This document shows, in pieces, positions 12,614-24,439 of a stretch of 64,000 bases of DNA; positions within the stretch are counted from its first letter, which is position 1; each line of letters begins with the position of its first letter. Position numbers and translations under genes: made by a program. The notes beneath the pieces are model-generated. The model was not told where the DNA came from. It saw only the letters and a program-made list of their open reading frames with translations, and ran no database searches. Source of the stretch: Carettochelys insculpta (Eukaryota; Chordata; Testudines; Carettochelyidae); contig NC_134144.1 in the NCBI RefSeq assembly GCF_033958435.1, positions 6,318,010 through 6,382,009 of the forward strand, written 5' to 3'.

Positions 12614-12895
12614 CAGGTTGAACCTCTATAGTCCAGCAACATCTGTAATCTGGCATGATTTTAGTTAGCTGAATGACCGTTTATCATGGATGTGGTCCAG
12701 TTTCCTGCAGTCCCATAAAGTTTGCGTACAGCCACCAATTCTTGCTCTCAGTTTTCTGTGCAGTTATTTAGCTGTAATTTACCCAAAATGTCTTCTAAGA
12801 GTCCAGTACGCAGTGGAAAGGTTGGTAATGTTGCTACTCGATATTAGTCTCCTGTTATCAAGCAAATTCTCTTGCTCAGCACCAGACACTTCCTG
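12614..12895. mobile_element. Pogo/Tigger-like MITE, old copy
   Basis: Starts CAGGTTGAACCTCTATAGTC and shares its interior (TCCCATAAAGTTTG, then GTTATTTAGCTGTAATTTAC) with the better-preserved element at 50025-50289. The right end is badly decayed (CAGCACCAGACACTTC) and the left TA target is now TG. Confidence 0.65.
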
Positions 12896-12927
12896 AGAGT
12901 GCAGGACTACAGAGGTGTACTTCATTT

Positions 12928-13376
12928 GTGCCTGTGTAACCAACCACATGAAGACTCAAGCCTGGGACCTATGGAGCTTATTGCCAGAGCCTTTACAGTT
13001 TGTGCTAAAAAACAGCTGGCTGTCAGCTAAGGCTGTAGAGAAGGCTCATTCTTTCTCTCTGTAAGTGGTCTAGGTGCCACTACATGGGCGAGTGAGCTAC
13101 ACCCAGTAGGTGTGAAGGTTACATACTTCCCATAGCTGGGGAAGCATGTCCCAAGCTCCAGAGACCCAGCTGAAATCCCAGACAAACTCACACGTGTAAC
13201 TGACCACAGGTTCAACCTGGCACTTCTGGAGCTTAATGCAGGAGCCTTTACAGTTTGAGCTAAAAGCCAGCTGCCCTTGGCTGAGGCCATAGAGGAAACT
13301 CAGCCTCTCTCTCTGTAGGTGGTCTAGATGCTACTGCGTGGGACAGTGAACTCCAACCTGTAGGTGTGTGGGTTAC
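12928..13376 (-). repeat. Tandemly duplicated tRNA-like SINE unit
   Basis: Two diverged units (about 12928-13126 and 13189-13376) repeat with a 255-260 bp offset: GGAGCTTA at 12973 and 13228, then GAGCCTTTACAGTTTG, then a TCTCTCTGTA..GTGGTCTAG block. On the minus strand the second unit carries an A-box-like TTAGCTCAAACTGTAAAGG and a B-box-like GGTTGAACC (13217-13209), as in a tRNA-derived SINE. No intact tRNA cloverleaf is evident. A turtle tRNA-derived SINE is likely; the exact family is uncertain. Confidence 0.55.
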
Positions 13377-13449
13377 ATCTGCAGCACCCGGCAATGCTTA
13401 GAATTTTTATTTAAGCAATAGTTTAGAGTATGATAAAGCTGTGACTGCG

Positions 13450-13452
<3 letters not shown>

Positions 13453-13497
<45 letters not shown>
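13453..13497. repeat. (AC)n microsatellite
   Basis: Uninterrupted AC dinucleotide run of about 22 units. Confidence 0.95.
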
Positions 13498-13499
<2 letters not shown>

Positions 13500-13659
13500 T
13501 TAATCCATCCTTAGGCTGTCAATTGTTTGAAGAAGCCCAGAAAAGTCTGTGTGAGTGTAAATGCCAGGCGAGTATTTTCTTGTAACACCAGGGTTATATA
13601 CATATTCCTGATAGCCCTAGTAGAGAGCAGAGAGTAGGCAGGGTCACTGTTGAAATTGC

Positions 13660-13925
13660 TCCTTTCACTTCATAAGGCGGTGAGCCAAATTCACAGGTGA
13701 AATTAATGATGATGCTAATTACAAATCAGCAGGTTGGTATGCTTTAAGTAGGGCTGATTTATACATGCAAGGGCAGGAGAAAGCGACAGGAAAGTACAAA
13801 TTAAATCGGGGCGTAGCAATTTATAGTCTCTTGTTACTTCGGTTTCCTGAGAGACTTTGCCCTTTGCCTGAAGGCTATACCTGCTCACGTGGATTTAGCA
13901 ATGTGTAATTTGTATTTTCCATGTA
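13660..13925. promoter_or_regulatory. Candidate conserved noncoding element
   Basis: No repeat signature, several homeodomain-type cores (GAAATTAATGATG, GCTAATTACAAATC, TACAAATTAAATCG), an E-box (CACGTG) and retained CpG sites in an AT-rich intron. This texture is common in conserved developmental enhancers. Seen: the motifs. Inferred: any function. Confidence 0.25.
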
Positions 13926-15450
13926 AGTGGGCTCTGAATGTGGGCTAGCATCTGGCACCTGCTTTTTCTGTAGTCCTTTAGTTCTACTGATAGTTACCTG
14001 AGTAATGGCAGTTAAATTTCCTTTTTATCTGCATCACCTTGGACTAAACTGACAATGCAGGAGATGCGGGTCCTTCATGGGAAGTAAAGAAGCTGCTTTG
14101 TACCCTTTTGGGGGTTCCTATATAAGGGTTAGATTGCGCCCATTAGACACAGCCCTGAGCAGAGTGTGAGAATGTAGAGCTGCACCTTCCCTGTGGAAAC
14201 TCGGGGAGAATTCTCTGGTGTAGAAGTGGTGCAGGCAGGTGAGCAGGCTGTTTCACTTCCCAGCCCTTGCAAAGTTACAGCTTGTTTTCCTCTGTGTACC
14301 ATGCATCAACATGCAGGCAAGAGTAGAGCCATGGATCTGTCCCTTCCCCACCGTTTTAGGGCAATATATCCCTTGGTGGTCCCATAGAAAGAGCAGTGAT
14401 TATGCTTCACTGACGGCAGGAACTGTGGATATTCTTGGTTGTGATATAATCTGACCTGCTGAGCATTGCATGGATGTCCTCCTAACTCTGTAAGGTGTCA
14501 TTAGTACATTCTAATTATTGTAAGATCTACACTGAAAGCAGCTGACCTGGGCGGTGGTGTGAGATGACATGGTCCTGATACCTAGAAGTGGAGAATCTGG
14601 TGCTGATGAGACTGGAAGGTATTTAGAGTGAAGAAATTGCTGCGATACTGGGAGCATTGGCAGAGAGGCTGGTGTTTGTGGTGGTATTGATGGCTTCTTT
14701 ACTGCAGTTGTTAGTGCCAAGGATCATGCAGTATGTGGCATGGAAGTAAGAGGTGGCAACATAGACTGTAGTGCTGCCAAGTTGCTCAGTGCCACATATT
14801 TGAACAGGTCCACCAGCACCAAGGTAGGGTTTCCATTTTACATCTACGTCTGAACCTGCATGTGTAGGATCTTTGACTTATATGTACGCACGGTACTGAA
14901 TGAGTCCACTACTTCAGAGACAGGCAGCCTTGGTGCCATTCATACTCATGGGGTGTGATGGCTCGGGGAATGCTTCTTTTTGGCAGCTCCTGAGGACAGG
15001 AGATTGGAACTCATTTTTTCCCTTGCCTTTGTGAAAGAGTGTTCCTTCTTCTGAAAGGGTGGAGGAGACCCTGAATCTGATGTTACTGTTGCAGACCAGT
15101 GCTCAGGGAGAGGTCTGTCATCCCAAATCAGACAACAGCTACAGAGAGCTCATCATGAGGCATTTTAGTTGCAGTCCTGCACTTCCCTGGTTCAGATTAC
15201 GGCTATGGGAACACATTCATTGGATGTGCATCTCAGCAAGGCAGTGGACACAAGGCAAATGTCTCTCAGAAACCAGGACTGACAACTAGCAAGTATGGCA
15301 ACATTTAAAATCCAGGGAGTCAAGACACACCCCTGAGAATAGCGTTCCTCCCAAGAGGGATGGTCACAATACTGTGCCAAAGGATATACTAATAACTGAT
15401 ACTTATATTTCTATTACAAGAAAAAAAGAGTAATTTTCATGTACCCTAAT
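13926..15450. other. Intron sequence, nothing recognised
   Basis: Moderate GC with short chance frames on both strands. No exon, RNA gene or known repeat identified. Confidence 0.5.
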
Positions 15451-15664
15451 CAAAAACAAGAAGTCTTGTGGCACTTTAAAGTCTAAAAAATTTATTTAGT
15501 ACAGGTAATGAGCTCTTGTAGACAAGACCCACACATTCAGGTTAGAATCTGAAGTCTCACCCAAGAAAGTTCATTACTGACTAAATAAATTTGTTAGTCT
15601 TTAAAGTGCTACAAGACTGCTTGTTTTTTGTGAAGCTCCAGACTAACATGGCTACCCCTCTGAG
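15451..15664. mobile_element. Short Penelope-like element copy
   Basis: Left part (ACAAGAAGTCTTGTGGCACTTT) is the inverse of the right part (TTTGTTAGTCTTTAAAGTGC), followed by CAGACTAACATGGCTACC. This is the paired-inverted-end design of the PLE copies at 21086 and 28401, with no coding interior left. Confidence 0.6.
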
Positions 15665-16934
15665 ACTATTAACGCTAACTAAATAAGTTGTGTTCTAAAA
15701 CTGCTACTCTAAAGATAAAACCCAGGGCTTCTGCCCATTGCTCTGTCTCAAACCAAGGGTGATACAGAAGAAATTGAGGGGGTGTGTGGGTTGCACAGTG
15801 CTATGTAGCCCCCAGAGGAGGTATGAGACAGTGACAGTGCATGTGCAACTGAACCAGGCACTGCTACTAAAATTCTCCAGTCATAGGTGCAGGGATGCAG
15901 ATTTATCTGACATAGAGCACCCACCAGGACCGCTCCTTGAAGGATACCTTGAAGGATATCTATATAAATAAATTAAAATAGCACAAATGCACACTTAAAG
16001 GCTGAGTATCAGCCAAAATCTGGACATTCCAAAAGCTGAAGCTGCTTTCATAACTTTACACCAACTTTCACGTCCCATTTTTTGAGATACGCATTAAGAG
16101 CAAAAAGTAATATCTCAACATTTACATTTGACAGGGATATCAGGAGCTGAAAATACTACACACACAATATGGACATCTTTGATTGGGGATTGGTTTGAGG
16201 GTGTTTTGTGTATTTGTTTTGTTTTTTTCACAGGAAAGTGAAATGCAAAAATTCCCAAAACTCCAGCACATTTTGTGGAGTTTACTATCAACCCTCTGAT
16301 GCTGCCAAGAGAGCTTGCTAGTTCCTTTATCCTAGACCTACACTAAAAGCCTCCCAGATCAATGGTTTAACTTCTTGCCAGGCTGTGCATAATCTGTATT
16401 TAGTCCTGAACCTAGCATCTCGAACAGTACCAGCCTTAAATGACTTCAGAAATCCTTGGAGAAATTATTCTTCTTTGTAGAGTCCACAAATCTTCATAAT
16501 TCATGGAAGATTTACTGTGGACTTAACTGAAATCAGAATTTCAGCTTCTAACTTTGAAACTATTGAAACAGCTTTCTAAACAATTGGGTTTTTTTAAGGG
16601 TCATCAAAATCGACAGTTTCTAACAAACTGAGTCAGAAGTTCTCAGTTCAGCTATTACAAAATTTCTAATCAGAACATAAGGGGAAAGTAGAGATTTATT
16701 TCTACACTCCAGTAATTTTAAAACAGCTGAACTGCTTTCGTTCAAATATTTACCATCAGCTATGACTAAACATTTAAAACAGATGCTTCGTTTGTCTAAG
16801 TTCTGGGGAACCGAAAAGTGAATTAGAATGGAAGTTGGATTTCATACTGTATAGCTGAAATACAGTAAAGTGTATGCCCCGACACCTGATGTAATTTAAC
16901 ACATTTTATTTAACACAGTACAGCACTATCTCCA
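15665..16934. other. Intron sequence, nothing recognised
   Basis: AT-rich with a T-rich stretch near 16200-16230. No feature supported. Confidence 0.5.
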
Positions 16935-17064
16935 GATCTGAAGACATGGATCTGCCCCGTGAAAGCTCATTACCTAATAAATTCTTTTGTTAATCATTAA
17001 AGTGCTACATGACTGCTGTTTTGTTTTGTTAGGATGAAGACTAACACAGCTACCTCTCTGTTAC
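16935..17064 (+). mobile_element. Penelope-like element 3' end fragment
   Basis: CCCGTGAAAGCTCATTACC, then AATAAATTCTTTTGTTAATC, then AAAGTGCTACATGACTGCT, ending CTAACACAGCTACCTCTCTG: the terminal signature of the PLE tails in this window, diverged and truncated at the left. Confidence 0.6.
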
Positions 17065-17344
17065 TTGGTAATACTGAAACTGGTGGGATGATTCCCACAT
17101 TTGGAGTGTTACAATCAATGTTTTTAATCAAATTTAGAAAAGACAGAGTAGGCAAAGGGGAAGAAAGAGTGTCAGTCATTGTCAAAAATGGCATTAGCAA
17201 TTTAAGTCACTGACCATTGAAAAGAAAATGGTTTTGAATACCTATGGTAAAGGTCCATGAGACTGGCTGGAGGGAGAGAGCAGGGAGCCGGCTGAGTACA
17301 AAAAAGGCACTGCCTTACACTACAAAGATTTCACAAGGGAGAGC

Positions 17345-17532
17345 AGCATTTTTCAAACTGTGGGTCCTGAGCAGAGTCCCCTGTATGCTAAAGGCTTGGA
17401 TAGCCGCCCAGCTGATGAGCAGAGCACACACAGCCACCCATATTGCGCAGCATATGTTTCTATTGTTGGTGCAATTCTGTACATACATCGGTGCACAGAG
17501 CAAAATTTATTCTCTCATGGATGGAGAAAAAT
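17345..17532. mobile_element. hAT-like MITE, truncated copy
   Basis: GCCCAGCTGATGAGCAGAGC, then TTTCTATTGTTGGTGCAAT, then CTCATGGATGGAGAAAAATG. It aligns by eye with the element at 25520-25705 but lacks both clean termini. Confidence 0.5.
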
Positions 17533-17534
17533 GA

Positions 17535-17885
17535 GTTATTCCAGAATAATACATCTACACGACAAAGAAGCCCTGGAATAAGCAAAACTTCTTCCAAAAT
17601 ATTACATTTATACACAATTGAGCCTATTTCAGCTTAGAGCCCCTGCATTATTTTGAAATTGGTAAGCCTCATTGCAGGAGGAAAAGCATCTATTTTAAAA
17701 TAACTATTTTGAAATAGGTGCCGTTAAGAGAGGGGCTACGTCCACACTACAGAGATCCTTTGAAAGAAAGTCTTCTGGAAGATCTCTTCCAAAAGAGCTT
17801 CTTTCGAAAGGGCGCATCCCCACGCAAAAAAGCAGATCAAAAGAGTGAGCTGCTCTTTCGAAAGAGAGTGTCCACACAGCTCCTG
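17535..17885. mobile_element. Two adjacent MITE fragments
   Basis: A piece at about 17535-17725 (TATTTTAAAATAACTATTTTG type) is followed by a second starting GGGGCTACGTCCACAC at 17733 with TTTCGAAAG motifs and ending GTGTCCACACAGC near 17883. The second is the left half of the family seen at 45262-45802; its right half is missing. Confidence 0.5.
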
Positions 17886-18655
17886 CAGCCTCTCACTCTC
17901 TGGGTGCACTTTAGAGAGATTAGAGGTCAAGGTGGCTGAATCACAGGGGGGCATTTCTGGCTATTCCCCTTTGTCAGGGAGTGAGGAGAAAAGTGCACAG
18001 TTAACTGCATTCTTCACTCTGGCTGGAGAGCACGGGGAGCAGATGAATCTGGACCTCCCCATATGAGGGACATGCACCTCTCTGCAGCCTGTGCATGCTA
18101 GAGCTACTGTGGCCATGGAGAGGTCCTCTCTCCCCAGGGCAGCCTGAATACTGAACCCCCTCTCCCCATCCCCACCCTAGAGCAATGCTTCAAATTAAGC
18201 ATGGACACTTCTGTTTTATTTTCCAAAATAAAAGAAAAACAAAAATAATTGAGTTAAGGACCTGAGCAAAGTCAGGTAAATCTTCTACTATGAAATATTT
18301 GTTCCACTTGTAGGTATTTGCAGATTGTAATCAAGTAACCTCTTAATCTTCTCTTTGTTTAGCTAAACACATTGAGCTCTTTCAGTGTATCATCATAAGG
18401 CACATTTTCTAGTGCTTTAGTCATACGTATGGTCTTCTGCGAATGTTTTAGGGACAACAGGAGTGAACACAATGTTCCAGCAGAGATCACTGATTTGATC
18501 CCTCACAGGAGCACTGGTGGTCAGCCTGGGACAGAGAAAAGGGTTGCCCATTTTTCCATGGACCCCAAGGGTCCTGGGTATGAACCTCCTTGATCCAATA
18601 GTTAATCCACCACTGAAAATGGTTACTACTTTATAGCTTGATAATGGTTTCCTGT
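17886..18655. other. Intron sequence, nothing recognised
   Basis: Includes a GC-richer patch (17930-18180) without a recognisable domain or repeat. Confidence 0.5.
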
Positions 18656-18812
18656 TGTGTTGTTGTAGCTGTTTCTTTCTCATGATGTTAGAGAAAGAAA
18701 TATGACAGCAACTTCTGTTGGCAAAAAGAGACAGGCTTCCAAGCTAAAGAGCTCTTTTGTGAACAAAAGCTGCTTCAATAAAATATATTACTACCCTCAC
18801 TTTATCTCTCCA
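18656..18812. mobile_element. Penelope-like short element, diverged
   Basis: TTGTTGTAGCTGTTTC, ACTTCTGTTGGCAAAAAGAG and CAATAAAATATATTACTACC, then CCTCACTTTATCTCTCC match the family represented better at 51461-51668. It has inverted ends but no coding sequence. PLE membership is inferred from structure only. Confidence 0.4.
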
Positions 18813-21074
18813 GTTAGATGAGACAGTTTAGTTTCCTGGAAGATAAGGAATGGGCAAAGGTGAGACACAAGTGTAGACCATTGCAATAAGAGCCTTGCAT
18901 ACTCTAGTGAATGTTTGGTGATGAAATGGCAAGGCATTAGAATTTAACCAGGGACTAGCTTGTGGACTCAGCAGCAGAATACATGGTAGTGCCACAGTGT
19001 TATGGTGTCTAGATGGTGCAATCATACATTACACAAGGTGAGGCCAGGTTACACTAAATCCAAAATATAGAAATATTGTCTAATGCTAACAATGACCATT
19101 GTATATTTATGTGAAAACAATGCTCTTCTAAGTATGCTAAAATACAAGCATAGATTATAATTACAATATTTATACATTTTCAATGACCAATTTTTATGCA
19201 TTTAATGTCTGTGTATTAACAGCTACATTGATTAAGTATCCAACGGACAATGAGAAAAATATTAGCTCCTACAAGTAAATAACAAAAATGATACTAAAGA
19301 AACTTATAAATGCCTGAAAATATATCCACCCATTATGTCATAAACACCAGAATGTAAGAATTTAATTTGCTATTAGATATCCAGGAATGTACAAAGGTTA
19401 GTTTATGTCATGTAAAATATTAATATTACCATTAATCTTTTTTAAGTTGGAAAAATTTTCAGGCTCCCTTAACTTCAATTTCAGTATAATTATTGTTTCA
19501 TTCATGTAATTAAGAAAGAGATCTTGTCCAAAGTGGAGTAGGGGAAACAGGAACATCCACCACCCAAATGGACGGGCAATTAAGTAGAATAAGGGCCTGA
19601 AATGAATTTTACTTCTGGTGCCACTATTTGTAAAACTAAGCTAATGTAAGATGTGCCCCATTAGTCTTTCCACCATGTGGAGTAAAACATTTCGCCAACA
19701 TTAGTCTTTAAACTGTGCATTGCACACTTCTACAATTACCATGCTAATGATATTTTTTTTCTATGATGAATAGACTATGTAGCTCTGTTCCCAGACTTTA
19801 TAAAGGGCAACTTTCCAAGAACAGCTTCCTCTACACTGCAGGAAGCAATAGGGATATGAAAGTCTGAGTTGAGAATTAACTCCCCCTCTCTCTTTAAATA
19901 GCAGTTGTGTATATTCAGTCACCTACAGGAGCTGGAGAGAGCAGTGAAATGGCATTCCATTTACTAACTGAGCTGTACAGATGTCAAGGCTCATCCTGTT
20001 GTGTGAAGGTGACACATGCAATGCTTTTCTTTCCTATGGCCAATTAGATCAGTATTATGCACATGATGAGTGTTTATTAAGTACATCAGAATGGAACAAT
20101 TAAGGTAGAAATAATGCGTTCATAGGCTCCTCCATAGCCACATACCCAGCAAGACGCAAACAAAAATATTGCAGTGCAAATTATTGATAGTGGAGCATAG
20201 TTTTGCAACACTATTGTATGGACTTGCGAATATAAAGTCACCATGTTAACACTGAATACCCCAGACCACCAAGCCATATCTGTATAGAAAGAAGATATCT
20301 ATCACCCTCAGTTTCCTTAATATGCAGAAGCCATTCCTGTACAGAAGTTTTTCCAGAGTGATTCCAATAAATTCATTGCTACTCATCAGTCTTATTACAG
20401 TACATAAATTGGACAGCAAGGGGCACATTTTCAAAGTGGTGCATGGGGCTTTAGCTGCAGGAATCTCATTAGTATAAGTAGGGATCACAGCACTGAATTC
20501 TTATGTGTGGCTTTGAACATTTACTCTTAAGTCTTTCCAATGTACAAATTCTTTACATACTAAAATGCTATCTTATAATGCATCGTGTGTGTGTATATAT
20601 ATCTGTCTTCTGTGTGGTGGGTCCTTACGTCCTTACAGCCTGATCCGAAGTCTAGTAAAGTTAAGAATATTTTCATGGATTTTAAATGGTTCTGTGAAGA
20701 ATTATTATAACATTTAAAAGAACATTTGAAACTCCATGGGAATTTGGCCTCAATCAGTACTTTAGGATTTGGGTCTGTAAGCACCCACCACTGTATTTGT
20801 TTTTTCTCCCTTCAAATGACACTGATTAGAGGTGTATGATAGGCAGTCATACAATGGGAAGCTGAAAATTTTGCACTAGCCTGTGAAATATTTCCACTTA
20901 GCATTGCAACATTATAGAAGAACCTATTTGAAATAATTTTTAAAGTTTTCCACAATGTATATGTCTATTTTCTTACCCTAGTAAGTTTAACTGTCTGACA
21001 TAATTTACGATAGCAGCCTACCCTCACTGGAGGGGATATACAAAAAGAAGCACAAACAAAATTTCAAAAATCTC
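18813..21074. other. Intron sequence, nothing recognised
   Basis: Strongly AT-rich. Contains a short GT/AT run near 20585-20602. No exon or transposon recognised. Confidence 0.5.
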
Positions 21075-21085
21075 TAAAACATTTC

Positions 21086-22010
21086 TCAAGTATCAGAGAG
21101 GTAGCCGTGTTAGTCTGTAGCTTTGAGAACAACAAGAAGCCTTGTGGCACCTTTTAGACTAACGGATATTTTGGAGCATAAGTTTTCATGGGCAAAGACC
21201 CGCTTCATCAGATGCATGGCAGGGGGTTCAGAGGGGTATTTAAAGAATGGAGTCCCAGAAGAAGGGCAGGCCAGTGAACCCCTGCAATGGTCCTCGCTGC
21301 CACCTCTGCTCACATATCTACACCAGTGACATCATCACAGGACTTAACATCAACCGTACCATCAGGGGCTCCTTTACCTGCAAATCTACTAATATAATAT
21401 ATTCCATCATGTGCCAGCAATGCCCCACTGCAATTTACATTGGCCAGACTGGACAGTCTTCCCATAAAAGAATAAATGGACATAAATCAGACATCAGGAA
21501 CGGTAATGTACAGAAGCCCGTGGGGGAACTCTTCAATCTCCCTGGACACTCAGTGGCAGATTTAAGGGTGGCAGTCTTGAAACAAAGAAATTTCAGAAAT
21601 CAAATGGAGAGAGAAATCTCTGAGCTGCAATTTATTTGCTAATTTGACTCCATTAACCAAGGATTAAACAGAGACTGGGAGTGGCTCACAGCTTTCAAGG
21701 CAGCTTCTCTGCCCTGGGTGTTAAGATCTCTCCATTAGACTCTGACAATGGCTCATATTACCCTGTCTGATCTGACTTGTTTTTTCCTCTTTTGATACCT
21801 ACCATTGATAATGGGCCATTTCCATGTTGTTGAATAGACCTTATCAGCTCTGGTCCTCCCTTTTTCTGGGACCCGATTCTTTAAATACCCATCTGAAACC
21901 ACCCCCCAACCCTCACTCATGCATCTGATGAAGTGGGTCTTTGCCCATGAAAGCTTATGCTCCAAAATATCTGTTAGTCTATAAGGTGCCACAAGAGTTC
22001 TTATTGTTCT
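21086..22010 (+). mobile_element. Penelope-like element (Neptune-type) with GIY-YIG remnant
   Basis: A 925-bp PLE copy flanked by a perfect 11-bp duplication TAAAACATTTC (21075-21085 and 22011-22021). The left end (GTAGCCGTGTTAGTCTG, then CCTTGTGGCACC and GACCCGCTTCATCAGATGCA) is largely the inverse of the right end (TGCATCTGATGAAG, then AAAATATCTGTTAGTC). Between the ends lies a frame coding for a GIY-YIG nuclease domain. The reverse transcriptase that precedes the nuclease in full-length PLEs is absent, so the copy is 5'-truncated and cannot act alone. Confidence 0.85.
21247..21642 (+). pseudogene. PLE GIY-YIG endonuclease fragment
   Basis: Frame of 131 residues inside the PLE at 21086. 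A Cys-rich stretch (CNGPRCHLC) comes first, as in the zinc-binding linker known for Neptune-type PLEs. Then come IIYSIMCQQC and AIYIGQTG, the second half of the GIY-YIG motif, and an arginine in HKRINGHKSD matching the conserved catalytic arginine. GELFNLPGHS and a QMEREISELQ segment follow. Against the copy at 28401, a lysine codon has become TAA, removing the last 32 residues. In full elements this domain cuts the target DNA for reverse transcription; here the RT is missing. Confidence 0.85.
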
Positions 22011-22021
22011 TAAAACATTTC

Positions 22022-22549
22022 CAAAAATTGTTCTTTTAAAATGGTGTTACAAATTAATAATTGTGCAGTGAAGGCTAAAAAATTCCTTAGTTCTCATTTG
22101 TATGTAAGTTATGGAGAATACATCTAGAGAATGGAATTACAGAAGACCTGTTACTAGACATACACAGAGACAAGAAGGGGGACTTGGGCTGAATGTACTA
22201 TTTCAAAGAGCACAGAAAGGCGAGCAACATTTGAATGGCAGGACTTAATAAATGGGAAATGAGAATGGAGGGTGGATAGTGGCCATATGAAATGATCAAT
22301 TATGGCATGATTCTACAAGGCAAGGCAGTTGAGCATGCGCTTCATATTAAAAAATGAGGAGTCCTATGAAGATTAGGACAGTAGCAAACCTAGATTACCT
22401 ATTTTGATGTCTCTTGGACCACATGTGTTTTTGTGCTTTGATGGGTAGTAGATTGCGTGCTTGGTTTATTACAGAGTGAACCCTTAGTACAGTTGGTGGG
22501 AATAAATATTATTGTACAGCTGATCCAACTACTGCACAATATTCAAGCT
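22022..22549. other. Intron sequence, nothing recognised
   Basis: No supported feature. It passes without a sharp boundary into a CR1 relic. Confidence 0.5.
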
Positions 22550-22925
22550 CACAGAAAAGATATCTGAGCCATTAGTGATTATCTTTGAAAAGTCATGCAA
22601 GATGGAAGAGACCCCAGAAGACTAGAAACGAGCAAATATAGTGCCTATCTATTAAAGGAGGGAAATAAGGACAATACAGAAAACTACAGACTAGTCAGCT
22701 TAACTTCTGAATCCAGAAAGATAATTCATCAGTTTGCAAACAACTAGAAGATAATAAGTTAAAGGTAACAGCATGGATTTACCTAAAAGAAAACATGGCA
22801 AACGAATCTGATAGCGTCTGTACACAGGATAGCAAGCCTTGTGGCTACTAAGGAAGTAATAGCTGTGGTAGATCTTGACATTAATAAAGCTTTTGATTCA
22901 GTTTTGCATGAGCTTGTATTACAGG
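22550..22925 (+). mobile_element. CR1 LINE relic, reverse transcriptase 5' part
   Basis: Diverged CR1 sequence with AACTACAGACTAGTCAGCTT (NYRPVSL-type RT motif), then CAGCATGGATTTACC and GATCTTGACATTAATAAAGC (the LDF..AFD-type motif). Many stops and indels; no usable frame. It probably belongs with the 3' tail at 23211-23280, with the middle deleted or replaced. Confidence 0.7.
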
Positions 22926-23210
22926 GGTCCATGAAAAAAAGAAAAAAATAAAAATGATCATGGAAAATAAGTTTTAAATAAATTGCAAAGTTACAATCAA
23001 CTATCTGCCTATAATGTTATTGATTGCTGTCCAAAAGTCTATGCTATAGTTTCCTTTTTCATTTAATGAAGTATACATAGGGGCTAGAATTGGCTTTGCG
23101 GGGGGGTCTGAATAGTTTGGAGGAGTGGTTGGGGGTCTGTTAATGGTGTGGGGGTGGTGATTGGGGTCCACACTAGTGAAAATTTTGGGAATCACAGTTC
23201 TAGAAAATAC

Positions 23211-23280
23211 TAAGTCCTGCCATGAGTGCAGGGCTGGAGTAGATGACCTCTTGAGGTCTCTTCCTGTCTATGATTCTGTG
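23211..23280 (+). mobile_element. CR1 LINE 3' tail
   Basis: GTAGATGACCTCTTGAGGTC, then CTATGATTCTGTG: the CR1 3' end with a decayed ATTCTATG tail. Confidence 0.75.
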
Positions 23281-23539
23281 TACCTACAGCATTTGCGCAG
23301 CAGAAATGTTTAAATCAATATGACAGTACTTCTTAGACGGATCCCTATTGCCTACCTCCCTCACATCCATTCACCACACAGTCCAGTCCTTTACATGAAT
23401 CGGGCACAGAAAAATGGAAATCCATTAACCTGAAAAACAGTATCTATTTTGCCCTTGTAAATATATTACCATGGTTTGCTATTGCTGCTGGTCTTTATAT
23501 TTTTGCATGATAAAGGAGAATATTGAAAACTAGTATCCG

Positions 23540-24200
23540 TGTAATTAGAACATCAATCATGTTGTTCTTTAATATAAATGAAATTTTAATTCACTCCTCC
23601 ATAACCTCCTTCACTAGAGCTAATACAAATCATTAATTAATTAACCACAAGAAAAAGAAACGGAGAAAGCCATCAGAAGCACATAAATCCCATCAGCGAT
23701 GCATCATTCACTCACTTAAAAGGAAATATCTATGTGGGTGATTCATCCCCAACTCCCCACCATTAGTGTCACAAAGTGTACACAGTGCATTACCAACTTG
23801 GGCAGTGTGCCAGATGCTGGCTGTGTTAATAAAAAAGCAACAACCTCAGGTTCGACAGCTTCTCTTTCTTGCTGTGGGTGTGATGCTGCAAATCCTGCTG
23901 CCCGCCTCGATATGCACTTCATTAAAGTCCTCACCTCTGCAGTCAGGTATCATAACAAAATGCAGCTTGCAGCTGTTATAATTGCCTCATTTGTCACAGA
24001 AATGTCATTGAAAGGGATCAGCTGTCTCCATCACACCTTCAGTTTCCCCAAATCACACTTCCAGGACACACTAAATCATCTACACATTTGGGAGGTTCGA
24101 CATGCAGGGGAAGCTCTGACCCTGACAGCCTTGCCAAAACTGCTTTTTAAAATATTCCATGTCAAGGGAGAGAGGTACACCCATCCTGGCCATCACTGAG
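23540..24200. promoter_or_regulatory. Candidate conserved noncoding element
   Basis: Repeat-free sequence with AAATCATTAATTAATTAACC, CAGCGATGCATCATTC and CATAATTGCCTC-like sites: AT-hook and homeodomain-type cores on a more balanced background. It also contains a 155-codon plus-strand frame (23732-24199), the second longest non-transposon-like open stretch, but the peptide shows no domain and other frames overlap it. Enhancer function is inference. Confidence 0.25.
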
Positions 24201-24439
24201 AGAGAATCAGGGACCAGGAAATAGATGTGAGGATATACAAGGGGAATTAAAGGCATTTCCTAGATGGCTATAGCAGTTTAACCTCCTTATCCCCATACAA
24301 CACCTGGGTTCGTATAAAGCTTTTAGAATTATTCCAGAAGCTCTTGCTCCAGGGTGTGATGGTGGGTACTGTAGGTACCCAGAGGGCAGTGGAATTGCTG
24401 TTGTTCAATAGAGTGATGCAGGCAAAACTGCAACTGCAA

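Noticed and set aside
17718..18066. Overlapping frames around 17.7-18.1 kb as a gene
   Set aside because: They fall within MITE sequence rich in TTTCGAAAG palindromes, which opens frames on both strands.
23732..24199. 155-codon frame as a possible gene
   Set aside because: No domain, no splice context, and overlapping long frames on both strands; better read as stop-poor noncoding DNA.
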